A stretch of DNA of 64,000 nucleotides. Origin: Zobellia barbeyronii. Lineage in GTDB: Bacteria > Bacteroidota > Bacteroidia > Flavobacteriales > Flavobacteriaceae. Positions 42,875 through 51,542 of the stretch are shown in pieces. The stretch lies in assembly GCF_018603515.1 (NCBI RefSeq), contig NZ_JACATN010000006.1, forward strand, positions 124,001-188,000. Direction: 5' to 3'. Positions within the stretch are counted from its first letter, which is position 1; every line of letters begins with the position of its first letter. The position numbers and the translations under genes are program-made. The notes beneath the pieces were generated by a model. It worked only from the letters and a program-made list of their open reading frames with translations, searched no databases and was not told where the DNA came from.

Positions 42875-45800
42875 ATGAAATTTCACCCCACTACTCCAAA
42901 CAAATCTTTTATAGGATTTGTATTTATTTTTCTACTTATTATCATTTCATGTACAAAAGACAACGAGCTTTTAAAAGACGCTGTTTTAAATGACCCATCA
43001 ACTCTAGTTGAAGAAGCAGAAAGTAAAGACGCTTCCGAAGAAATCGTGGAAGAGGAAATTCTAGAAGAAGAAATTCTAGTTGTTGAAGAAGAGGAAATAC
43101 TTGAAGAAATAGTGTATGAAACCAGGACTACTGTGTTCACCCCTATTCATGATGCACATTTACAGAGTGGCAAAGGATACAACCAAGACTTGATTAGACT
43201 TGAAGAAGGTAGTAGAGAAAGCTATATTATGTTTGATTTAAGTGAAATCGATTCTATTGGTGGAAGCTTAGAAGAGATTCATTTTGAATTTACGATCAGT
43301 AATGATGACGGTCATGGAACCATATCTATATTAAAAGGAGATTCAACAGATTGGTCCGAACATAGCATTACGGAAAATACAGCACCACAATCGGACACAT
43401 TACTTGGCTCCACGAATAAAATTTACCAAGTTAATCAGACTCAAGAAATTATTCTTGATGAAGAAAAAGTAGGAACAGAAGTAATTACTTTAGTGCTTAA
43501 ACATGAAGACGGTAATGATTTAGCGTTTGCATCTAAAGAGCATGATACAAAAGAAGGACCAAAACTTGTTGTTACCTATAGTGCTCCACAAGATGCTGAA
43601 GCTATAATTTCGGAAAACGAAACTCCCACTTCAATTTCTCCTACCCCGGACCCCGTATCTGACGAAAATAATGAAGATGAAATCTCTTCAGAGTCTGAAA
43701 CTCCGAATGAGGAAGAAACACCTGTAGTGACTCCTAAAGAGGAAACAGAGGAAGAAGTTGAAACCCCAAAGGAAGAGGTAGAAACACCTGCAGAGACTCC
43801 TAAAGAAGAAACAGAGGAGGAAGCTGAAACTCCAAAGGAAGAGGAAGAAACACCTGCAGAGACTCCTAAAGAGGAAACAGAGGAGGAAGCTGAAACTCCA
43901 AAAGAGGAGGACGAAACTCCTGTTGAGACTCCTAAAGAGGAAACAGAGGAGGAAGCTGAAACACCAAAAGAAGAGGAAGAAACTCCTGTTGAGACTCCTA
44001 AAGAGGAAGAAGAAGATGAAATAAAGCCTCCTGTAGTGATTCCTGTTGAAAACCAATCCCCTATTGCCGTGGTAGATGCAGCTCCTTCTTCAGGAACCGC
44101 TCCTCTAAAAGTGAGTTTTACTGGTAATAATTCTAGTGACGACCAAGAGGTAAAAAATTATGGATGGAATTTTGGCGATGGTAATTCATCTAATGAATCA
44201 AACCCTTCTCATACATTTGAAAAAGCGGGTACATTTAAAGTAACCCTAACAGTGCAAGATGCTCAAGGAAAAATTGATACAGAAGAAACTACTATTACAG
44301 TAAAGCCAAGTGAAAACAACGCCCCTAAAGCTGTAGCCAAAGGAACACCAACATCTGGTGAAGCTCCATTAAAAGTTAGTTTTGATGGTAAAAATTCTTC
44401 TGATGATAATGAAATCACCAGTTATATATGGGATTTTAAGGATGGGGACAAAGGAAGTTCTTCATCTACTTCACATACATTTACTAAAGCTGGAACATAT
44501 GAGGTACTACTTACAGTTAAAGATAAAGCTGGATTAGAAGATACCGATACGGTTACCATTACGGTTACTGAAAAAGAAAACGCAGCCCCAACGGCAAAAG
44601 CATCTGCAAATATTTCTGAAGGTGAAGCTCCTATAGAAATTCAATTTAAAGGCAGTAGTTCTACGGATGATAAGGCTGTTAAAAATTATTCATGGGATTT
44701 TAAAGATGGTAGCACAGCTACCAGCAGTAATCCTTCTCATTCTTTCAACGAAAAAGGCACATATAATGTTGTTTTAACTGTTACAGATGAAGAGGGACTA
44801 AAAGATTCCGAAACTATCACTGTCATAATTACCGAAACAGAAAACGAAGCTCCTAAGGCAAATGCCTCTGCAAATGTTACCGAAGGAGAAGCCCCTTTAG
44901 AAATTCAGTTTAACGGTAGTAATTCTACAGATGATAAAGGAGTTAAAAATTATTTTTGGGACTTTAAGGACGGTAGTACTTCAACAAGTTCCAATCCTTC
45001 ACATTCATTTACAAAGGAAGGAATTTATAATGTATTGCTTACGGTAACTGATGAAGAAAGTTTAAAAGACTCTGAAACCATAACCATTAAGATTACTAAA
45101 ACAGAAAACGAAGCCCCCGTTGCAATACCTTCCGGTTCTCCTTTAACTGGTTACGCTCCTTTAACAGTAGAGTTGAAGGCGTATAACTCTACAGATGACA
45201 AAGAGATTAAAGGATATTTTTGGGATTTCAAGGATGGATCTACAACAACTACAAAAAATCCGGAGCACACTTTTGCAAATTCAGGTACATACCAAGTAGA
45301 ACTATCTGTAAAAGATGCAGAAGGCTTAACTCACGCTACTACAATTGAAGTTGAAGTAAAGGAAAGACCCGTAGATAATGGAGGTGGTGACACTGGAGGT
45401 GGTGACACTGGAGGTGGTGACACTGGAGGTGGTGACACTGGAGGTGGTGACACTGGAGGTGGTGACACTGGAGGTGGTGACACTGGCGGAAGTTCAGGTA
45501 ACTACCCTTCAAATGCCGTTTTCGCATCTGATTTTGGATTTAATTCAAGTGATGGAACAGATGCTATATATCAAGCATTAACCTCTGGAAGTTCCTATGT
45601 TGTTATTGATAAGCAAAGCTCAGACTGGATTGTTCAACCGTTAAAACTGTTTAGACTTAAAAATATGACAATAGTATTTGAGTCTGGAGTAACCTTAAGG
45701 GCGAAATCTGGAGCATTCTCTGCATCTAGTAGTATATTATTTCAACTAGTTGCCGCTGAGAATATCAAAATAGAGGGGAATAATGCAGAACTCAAAATGA

Positions 45801-46705
45801 TTAAATCAGAATACAATAACATGGAAAACAGACATGCGTTTGCTATTAACGGAGGCAACAATATTACCGTTAAGGATTTAATTTTAAAAGATAGCGGAGG
45901 CGACGGCATGTATATTTCGGGTGGTTATAATGCCACTTATTCCAAGAATATTACATTAGACAACATTATTAGTGAAAATAATCGTAGACAAGGGCTAAGT
46001 ATTATTAGTGCAGAAGATGTTTGGGTTAAAAATTCAAAATTCAACGGGTCTAATGGTGCAGACCCTGAATCTGGAGTTGCTTTAGAACCAAATGATGCTA
46101 GTGATAGGCTTGTAAATATAAATTTCAATAATTGTATGTTTTCCGATAATGATAGTCACGGATTTCTTCTCTCTGTTGGAAAGCTAACAAGTTCTTCCAT
46201 TCCTATTTCTGTAAATGTAACCGATTGTACTTTTGAAAATAACATGCAATCACCCTCGAATGGAATTACGACGGCTGAACTTAATTTAGGGCAAGGTCAA
46301 CATAATAACCCAGTACAAGGTACAGCTACTTTTAAGAGGTTACAATTCAATAGCAGTAAATATCGTGTTATAAAGGCGAAAAAATCTGCAAATGCATATA
46401 AAGTTATATTCCAAGATTGCAAAGCTTATAATGTATCTACCAGTAGTTCAGATCCAGCGATTGAACTTGAGGCATTTTCCGGAGAAACGACAACAGGAAA
46501 TTTCGAATTCAATAACTTCTATTTGGAATATAGTAAAAATGTACCTTTTATGAGTATTAATGCTCCGAACATTGGACACACTGTTAAAAATATAAAAGGA
46601 ACTTTTACAATAAAAGAGCCTAATGATAACCCCCTCAGGTATAAGGATGGTTACAAGCCTAGTTCAAATGTAAATGTAAACATTTCATACAATCACATCA
46701 ATTAA
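42875..46705 (+). CDS. Surface lipoprotein: CBM96-like, acidic repeats, five PKD, beta-helix
   Basis: A 1276-residue protein. The signal ends in a lipobox (LLIIISCTKDNELLKDAV). Domains in order: an acidic Glu-rich stretch; a DNRLRE/CBM96-like sandwich about 85-235 (TTVFTPIHDAHLQSGKG, SYIMFDLSEID); an acidic TPKEETEEEAE repeat region (66-base period, four copies); five PKD domains about 390-830 (each with YxWdFkDG and HTF); seven GGGDT repeats (836-870); and a right-handed beta-helix about 880-1276 (DSGGDGMYISGGYNATYSKN, NNRRQGLSIISAEDVWVKNSKF). The beta-helix is clearly related to the 429-residue protein at 51543. Such helices serve polysaccharide lyases, epimerases and hydrolases. It lies inside the EPS locus, so binding or remodelling the cell's own polymer is likely, but activity is unproven. 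Confidence 0.88.
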   Translation: MKFHPTTPNKSFIGFVFIFLLIIISCTKDNELLKDAVLNDPSTLVEEAESKDASEEIVEEEILEEEILVVEEEEILEEIVYETRTTVFTPIHDAHLQSGKGYNQDLIRLEEGSRESYIMFDLSEIDSIGGSLEEIHFEFTISNDDGHGTISILKGDSTDWSEHSITENTAPQSDTLLGSTNKIYQVNQTQEIILDEEKVGTEVITLVLKHEDGNDLAFASKEHDTKEGPKLVVTYSAPQDAEAIISENETPTSISPTPDPVSDENNEDEISSESETPNEEETPVVTPKEETEEEVETPKEEVETPAETPKEETEEEAETPKEEEETPAETPKEETEEEAETPKEEDETPVETPKEETEEEAETPKEEEETPVETPKEEEEDEIKPPVVIPVENQSPIAVVDAAPSSGTAPLKVSFTGNNSSDDQEVKNYGWNFGDGNSSNESNPSHTFEKAGTFKVTLTVQDAQGKIDTEETTITVKPSENNAPKAVAKGTPTSGEAPLKVSFDGKNSSDDNEITSYIWDFKDGDKGSSSSTSHTFTKAGTYEVLLTVKDKAGLEDTDTVTITVTEKENAAPTAKASANISEGEAPIEIQFKGSSSTDDKAVKNYSWDFKDGSTATSSNPSHSFNEKGTYNVVLTVTDEEGLKDSETITVIITETENEAPKANASANVTEGEAPLEIQFNGSNSTDDKGVKNYFWDFKDGSTSTSSNPSHSFTKEGIYNVLLTVTDEESLKDSETITIKITKTENEAPVAIPSGSPLTGYAPLTVELKAYNSTDDKEIKGYFWDFKDGSTTTTKNPEHTFANSGTYQVELSVKDAEGLTHATTIEVEVKERPVDNGGGDTGGGDTGGGDTGGGDTGGGDTGGGDTGGGDTGGSSGNYPSNAVFASDFGFNSSDGTDAIYQALTSGSSYVVIDKQSSDWIVQPLKLFRLKNMTIVFESGVTLRAKSGAFSASSSILFQLVAAENIKIEGNNAELKMIKSEYNNMENRHAFAINGGNNITVKDLILKDSGGDGMYISGGYNATYSKNITLDNIISENNRRQGLSIISAEDVWVKNSKFNGSNGADPESGVALEPNDASDRLVNINFNNCMFSDNDSHGFLLSVGKLTSSSIPISVNVTDCTFENNMQSPSNGITTAELNLGQGQHNNPVQGTATFKRLQFNSSKYRVIKAKKSANAYKVIFQDCKAYNVSTSSSDPAIELEAFSGETTTGNFEFNNFYLEYSKNVPFMSINAPNIGHTVKNIKGTFTIKEPNDNPLRYKDGYKPSSNVNVNISYNHIN
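43730..43993 (+). repeat. 66-base tandem repeat encoding acidic linker
   Basis: Four tandem copies with a 66-base period, each beginning near ACTCCTAAAGAGGAAACAGA at 43730, 43796, 43862 and 43928, with a partial fifth at 43994. They encode 22-residue Glu/Pro/Thr-rich units. Copies differ by a few bases, so this is an older repeat than the 15-base array downstream. Confidence 0.85.
45380..45484 (+). repeat. 15-base minisatellite, seven perfect copies
   Basis: Seven identical copies of GGAGGTGGTGACACT encoding GGGDT units between the last PKD domain and the beta-helix. Because the unit is a multiple of three, copy-number change would alter linker length without breaking the frame. Perfect identity suggests recent expansion. 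Confidence 0.93.
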
Positions 46706-46952
46706 ATTGTAAATACCCACAAATAATTCAGAATACTTGCGTAAGCGAAATGTAAGTCACACCTATAGGCTTATACTTTGTTTTCAAATAGGGTGAAAAT
46801 AAAAAATTGACCTAGCCAATTTTAAAGATAAGAATAGAATCTAAATCATATAACACCTCATTTATTAAATTACGAAGCAGGCAATAATAAGTTATATCCT
46901 TTACTTTCTCTTTGAAAGTATATCTTTACGTTTCTAAAAAAATTAGAATTCT

Positions 46953-48380
46953 GTGCTATTTAACTCAAATGATTATTTAATATTTCTTCCTATAGTTTAC
47001 GTTTTATATTGGCTTCTTTTTAAGGGTAATTTAAAGGCGCAAAATTTAGTGATACTAGTTAGTTCTTATGTGTTTTATGGGTGGTGGGACTATCGTTTTT
47101 TATTTTTAATTCTGTTATCCACTTTAGTTGATTTTTTTATAGGTTTAAAAGTCCAAAACGAGCTCAAACCGTCTAAACAAAAAATTTATCTTTGGGTAAG
47201 TATTCTTTTTAATATTGGCGTTCTTGCCGTATTTAAATACTTCAATTTTTTTATTGATTCCTTAATGGAGTTTTTGATGGAGTTAGGTTTCTCCCAGACA
47301 AATAGATGGACTATAAACATAATTTTACCAGTTGGTATTTCATTTTATACCTTTCAAACAATGTCATACACAATAGACATTTATAGAAAGAATTTAAAAG
47401 CTACATCAGATTTTATAGGCTTTGCCTCTTTTGTTGCATTTTTCCCCCAATTAGTAGCAGGTCCTATAGAGAGAGCAACAAACTTATTACCTCAAATTCT
47501 AAATAAAAGAAAATTCGATTATAAACAATCTGTTCAAGGCCTTCGGTTGATCTTGTACGGAATGTTTAAAAAAGTTGTAATCGCAGATTCTTTAGCCCCA
47601 AGGGCTAACGATATATTTGCAAACTATCAAGACTATGATGGAGGAACATTATGGCTCGGTGCTATTTATTTTTCCTTTCAGATATATTGTGATTTTAGTG
47701 GGTATTCAGATATTGCCATAGGTACGTCTAAGTTATTTGGTTTTGAGCTAATGTCTAATTTCAAGTTTCCTTATTTCTCACGAAATATTGGAGAATTCTG
47801 GCGAAGATGGCATATCTCACTGTCAACTTGGTTTCGAGATTACCTATATATACCGTTAGGTGGGTCAAAAGGGGGTAAATGGCAATCTCTAAAAAATATA
47901 TTTATCATCTTCTTGGTTAGTGGTTTTTGGCATGGTGCAAATTGGACTTTTTTAATGTGGGGTTTTATACATGCTTTATTATATGTTCCATTATTTTACT
48001 TTGATCTAAATAGAAAATATGTAGGAGGTATTGTTGCCCAAAATAAATTTCTACCGTCTATAAAAGAATTCATTGAGATTGGTGTTACTTATTTTTTTGT
48101 TGTTATTGCTTGGGTATTCTTTCGCAGTGATACTATTTCAAATGCTTTTTTGTACATAAAAAAAATGTTTATTGAAATTCAATTACCCAGTTCAAAACTT
48201 CAAGGTGTAGGTTACTGTCTTGTATTTATTATTATAGAATGGTTTTTGAGAAAAGACGAAAGATTATCTACTATATCAAAATATAAAATTATTAGGATTT
48301 TATTTTATATTTTTCTACTCTTCCATGTGGTACAATATTTTGGTGTTGTTCAAACAGATTTTATATACTTTCAATTTTAA
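46953..48380 (+). CDS. MBOAT-family O-acyltransferase (AlgI-like)
   Basis: A 475-residue polytopic membrane protein. The GTG start at 46953 gives LFNSNDYLIFLPIVYVLYWL, the usual N-terminus of this family. Key motifs are ILPVGISFYTFQTMSYTIDIYR, PQLVAGPIERA, GEFWRRWHISLSTWFRDYLYIPLGGSKGG, and VSGFWHGANWTFLMWGFIHALL containing the conserved active-site His. Such proteins pass acyl groups, usually acetyl, across the inner membrane for polysaccharide O-acetylation. Two bases separate its stop from an SGNH-like gene, a typical partner that completes transfer to the sugar. No alginate polymerase genes (alg8/alg44) are present, so the target is likely the EPS of this locus. TATCTTTA near 46919-46928 is a weak -7 match. 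Confidence 0.92.
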   Translation: MLFNSNDYLIFLPIVYVLYWLLFKGNLKAQNLVILVSSYVFYGWWDYRFLFLILLSTLVDFFIGLKVQNELKPSKQKIYLWVSILFNIGVLAVFKYFNFFIDSLMEFLMELGFSQTNRWTINIILPVGISFYTFQTMSYTIDIYRKNLKATSDFIGFASFVAFFPQLVAGPIERATNLLPQILNKRKFDYKQSVQGLRLILYGMFKKVVIADSLAPRANDIFANYQDYDGGTLWLGAIYFSFQIYCDFSGYSDIAIGTSKLFGFELMSNFKFPYFSRNIGEFWRRWHISLSTWFRDYLYIPLGGSKGGKWQSLKNIFIIFLVSGFWHGANWTFLMWGFIHALLYVPLFYFDLNRKYVGGIVAQNKFLPSIKEFIEIGVTYFFVVIAWVFFRSDTISNAFLYIKKMFIEIQLPSSKLQGVGYCLVFIIIEWFLRKDERLSTISKYKIIRILFYIFLLFHVVQYFGVVQTDFIYFQF

Positions 48381-48382
48381 TC

Positions 48383-49165
48383 ATGAAGAAATTAATACTC
48401 AATAGTTTTGTTTTCCTCTTATTATTCATTGTAGTTTTTGAATGTTTTCAAGGCCTCACCTCCCCTATTTTTAGTGTCAGACAATTTACAGCAGATATTA
48501 AGCGGGTCTTTACTACTCCGTCTATTGCAAATAAAAATGATTCTATTGGCTATAATCCAAATGGAGAAAAAATTAGATTAAATATAAATAATTTGGGTTT
48601 TTATTCTCACATTGATTTTGAACCAAGTGAATTAAGTGAAAATTATGCATTAGTTGGTGATTCATTTGTGACATCAAAAATTTGTGGTACATACAATTCA
48701 ATAGCCTACTTTTTAGATGAAACAATCGATGCCAAAGTCTATAATTTTGGGGCTAGTGGTGGAAATTTAAATTCTTATAATGACATATATGAGACCTATA
48801 ATTTAAAGGAAGCAAAATTGGTTTTTATCTTAATAACTGGCACTAATGATTTAGTTTACAAGAAACAGTCAAAAAAATCACAAGAATCGCCTTTAAAACT
48901 AGTAAATTTAATTAACCAAAAACTTAATGGCCCTAAATTCTATTCACAGCCCAACTTTAAACTATTTGAACCAAATCTAAATAATGTGGTCTATTTGGTT
49001 CATGACAATCTTACAAAAAAATCACTTATTAAAAATGGTGTGGAGCAACCTGTTATTGAATTACATATTGAAGACAGGTATCGCTTCTCAGATGGACATT
49101 ATACAAAGGAAGGAAATAAACTTATTGCGAATGAGATATTTCAATTTCTGAAACAACACAATTAG
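48383..49165 (+). CDS. SGNH-hydrolase-like protein, probable acetylation partner
   Basis: A 260-residue protein with an N-terminal membrane/signal segment (LILNSFVFLLLFIVVFECF). SGNH-type blocks are visible: ALVGDSFVTS (block I Ser), NFGASGGNLNSYNDIYE (block II Gly), LITGTNDLVY (block III Asn), and RFSDGHYTKEGNKLIANEI (block V Asp-His). It is shorter than AlgJ/AlgX but has the same order. It starts two bases after the MBOAT gene. The likely job is periplasmic transfer of an acyl group delivered by the MBOAT protein to the polysaccharide. Deacetylase activity is an alternative. Confidence 0.78.
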   Translation: MKKLILNSFVFLLLFIVVFECFQGLTSPIFSVRQFTADIKRVFTTPSIANKNDSIGYNPNGEKIRLNINNLGFYSHIDFEPSELSENYALVGDSFVTSKICGTYNSIAYFLDETIDAKVYNFGASGGNLNSYNDIYETYNLKEAKLVFILITGTNDLVYKKQSKKSQESPLKLVNLINQKLNGPKFYSQPNFKLFEPNLNNVVYLVHDNLTKKSLIKNGVEQPVIELHIEDRYRFSDGHYTKEGNKLIANEIFQFLKQHN

Positions 49166-49624
49166 ATTTATACGAATAAATGGTATACGGTTTTGTTTTA
49201 TAAGCTCCATAAAATTCCACGAGAAACTATTTTTGCTTAAAATATTTTTTCCTCCACAAATAGTCAGAAACTCCACCTAAATAGTTCAGGACCATGTTCT
49301 AAGGTATCTATTTTTAATATTCTCAACACAAAAACCAACTTAACGCCTAACTCTTGTATTTTGACTAATTGCTAACTACTATAAATTACCTCAAACCTTT
49401 GTTTTAAAGCACTTCATCGATAATCACAATTAGGTATAGTGCTGTTCGTCTAAAAAAGAGCTTAGTAAGCAACAAACAAAACTCTGGTGGAGTTATAAAA
49501 TAAAACTCGTTCAATTGATTCAAAAGTAAGATGAATGAACAAAAATTTTCATAGAGAAGAATGATGAAACAAAGTTAGATAAATAGTTCCCAAAGCTGTT
49601 TTTCTGTCTAAATAACTCCTACTT
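49166..49624 (+). promoter_or_regulatory. Intergenic region with shared GCACTTCATCGAT motif
   Basis: A non-coding AT-rich stretch of 459 bases upstream of the pectate-lyase-like lipoprotein gene. GCACTTCATCGAT at 49409-49421 repeats exactly a motif upstream of the beta-helix lipoprotein gene (42588-42600), at a comparable distance from the start codon (about 200 and 275 bases). No clear TAnnTTTG promoter or terminator was found. Confidence 0.42.
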
Positions 49625-51463
49625 ATGCACTGCACAAACATATCTCCCTCAAAAGGAGTACTACTTTCTATTGCTTTTTTTTTACTAACTGTATCTTGTT
49701 CAAAAGATGTAGATTTATTGGCAAGCTATGTCGTCCAAGATGCAGAGAGTAGTCTTAATAATTATAATCAATATTTGATTAACGACAGTTATAATCTAAA
49801 CGGAAATAATTCTATTATTTTAGATGTATTGAATAATGACACTTTTATTGATTCCGATAAAGTACAAATCGTAGAAACTTCGCAACCAAAAAATGGAACA
49901 GTTGAGATAAACCCGGATAATACCTTAACCTATATTGTTACAGCTAATAATAATATTGAAGAGGTTAACTCCGAAGAAAGCAGTGAAAATGAAACTACTG
50001 AAGAAAACAATACGGATGTAAATGAAGAAGACACCTCGGAATTTGATACTAATATTGAAGAATCCGAATCAGAAGAAAATGAAGCACCTGAAATATCCAC
50101 ACCTAATGAATCAATCAATAACCAAGAGGATACATTCACTTATACCGTAGAGACAACCGATGAAGAAGGAGAAGTACAAACTGAAGAAGGAGAAGTAACC
50201 ATCTATTTTGATTATAATTACGGCGAATTAAAAGCGTTCCCAACAGCCGAAGGCTTTGGTAAATATACTACTGGAGGTCGTGGAGGTGCACTTATTAAGG
50301 TGGTTAATTTAAATGACTCCGGCAATGGAAGCTTAAGAGCCGCAGTAGAGTCTACTGGTAAAAGAACAATTGTATTTGAAGTTGCAGGTAAAATAGTTTT
50401 GAATACACCGCTAAGAATTAAAAATAGTGATGTTACGATTGCCGGACAAACTTCACCAGGTGGAATAACCTTAACCAATAACGGAATAGAAGTGCTCACA
50501 AGTAATGTAATCTTAAGATATTTAAAAGTCAGACCTGGATCTAGTTCTTCTTCCGATTTAGATGCCATTAGAGTTATCCAGTACACAAGTAATGATATTA
50601 TGGAAAATATTGTTATTGATCATTGTTCCTTATCATGGGGTAAAGACGAGGTTCTTTCATTTGGTGTCAACAGAGCAGAAAATAGCTCCATGAGAAATAT
50701 TACCGTACAGAATTGTATTGTATCAGAAGCTATTGATAAACAATATGGAGTGCTAGTCATGGGGGAAATTTCTAATATGACTTTTTATCAAAACTACCTT
50801 GCTCATAACAAGGATAGACAATTTCGTGCTTCGACATCCGGAACTGAATTTGAAGTTATTAATAATGTTATTTATAACTTTCGATACGGTACGCAACTAT
50901 CATATGGCGGAAAATTCGATGTTATTAACAATATTTATAAGATTTCAAATAATATTGAGCCACAATCCGGGAATGCAATGACTTATATTTCTAGTAGTAA
51001 TACACCAGATGCCACTGCAAATGAGGGGAAAGTTCACCAATCTGGTAACAGCATTACAAATAGTAAATATCCTGACACAAACTCTACTTTTGAAAAATAT
51101 AATTCACCTTCCAGAATTCATTCAAATTCACTGATTACCCCCTTAAGTACTGACTTGTTAGAAGAAACTGTTTTAAATAATGTTGGTGCAAATATATTCG
51201 ATGACCCTATTGACAAAAGGGTAATAGAAGACTACTTTAACTCTACGGGAAATACTATAAAATCAGAAAGTTCCGTAGGAGGCTACCCTACAATCAATTC
51301 AAAATCGCGGCCTGAATCCTTTGATTTTGATTCTGATGGAATGGAGGACAGCTGGGAAGTTGAAAATGGATTTGACCCGGAAAATCCAAATGATGGAAAT
51401 TCAGATAAAAATAATGATGGGTACACCAATCTTGAGGATTATCTACATCAATTAACAAAATAG
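49625..51463 (+). CDS. Pectate-lyase-like (PL1 type) surface lipoprotein
   Basis: A 612-residue protein. The leader ends in a lipobox (LLTVSCSKDVDLLASYVVQ). Residues about 45-200 form a cadherin-like/VCBS Ig domain (SIILDVLNNDTF, NGTVEINPDNTLTYIV ... EDTFTYTVETTDEEGEV) split by an acidic linker. From about 200 a right-handed beta-helix follows with PL1 marks: FPTAEGFGKYTTGGRGGALIKV, LNDSGNGSLRAAVE, VTIAGQTSPGGITL, VIDHCSLSWGKDE and a YQNYLAHNKDRQFR strand with an Arg. The C-terminus has DFDSDGMEDSWEVENGFDP and a dockerin-like Ca-binding repeat, frequent in PL1 proteins. It may cleave galacturonan-like EPS. The substrate is inferred from family and from the GalA genes in this locus. Confidence 0.87.
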   Translation: MHCTNISPSKGVLLSIAFFLLTVSCSKDVDLLASYVVQDAESSLNNYNQYLINDSYNLNGNNSIILDVLNNDTFIDSDKVQIVETSQPKNGTVEINPDNTLTYIVTANNNIEEVNSEESSENETTEENNTDVNEEDTSEFDTNIEESESEENEAPEISTPNESINNQEDTFTYTVETTDEEGEVQTEEGEVTIYFDYNYGELKAFPTAEGFGKYTTGGRGGALIKVVNLNDSGNGSLRAAVESTGKRTIVFEVAGKIVLNTPLRIKNSDVTIAGQTSPGGITLTNNGIEVLTSNVILRYLKVRPGSSSSSDLDAIRVIQYTSNDIMENIVIDHCSLSWGKDEVLSFGVNRAENSSMRNITVQNCIVSEAIDKQYGVLVMGEISNMTFYQNYLAHNKDRQFRASTSGTEFEVINNVIYNFRYGTQLSYGGKFDVINNIYKISNNIEPQSGNAMTYISSSNTPDATANEGKVHQSGNSITNSKYPDTNSTFEKYNSPSRIHSNSLITPLSTDLLEETVLNNVGANIFDDPIDKRVIEDYFNSTGNTIKSESSVGGYPTINSKSRPESFDFDSDGMEDSWEVENGFDPENPNDGNSDKNNDGYTNLEDYLHQLTK

Positions 51464-51542
51464 TTCAAAAACAGAATTATAATATTTATAAATTGTATTA
51501 ACATATAAAATCCACTAGTTTTTTCACTGTATTGGAACCCTT

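Noticed and set aside
45380-45484. Possible CRISPR-like array
   Set aside because: The 15-base units are contiguous without spacers, in frame and inside a gene, so it is a coding minisatellite.
45378-45581. Repetitive alternate-frame ORFs over the 15-base array (plus and minus strands)
   Set aside because: They are frame shadows of the GGGDT repeats inside the 1276-residue lipoprotein and have no start context or homology.
46953-49165. Alginate biosynthesis locus
   Set aside because: The MBOAT and SGNH genes resemble AlgI/AlgJ, but no Alg8, Alg44, AlgK, AlgE or GDP-mannose dehydrogenase genes are present; Wzx/Wzy and UDP-sugar genes dominate.
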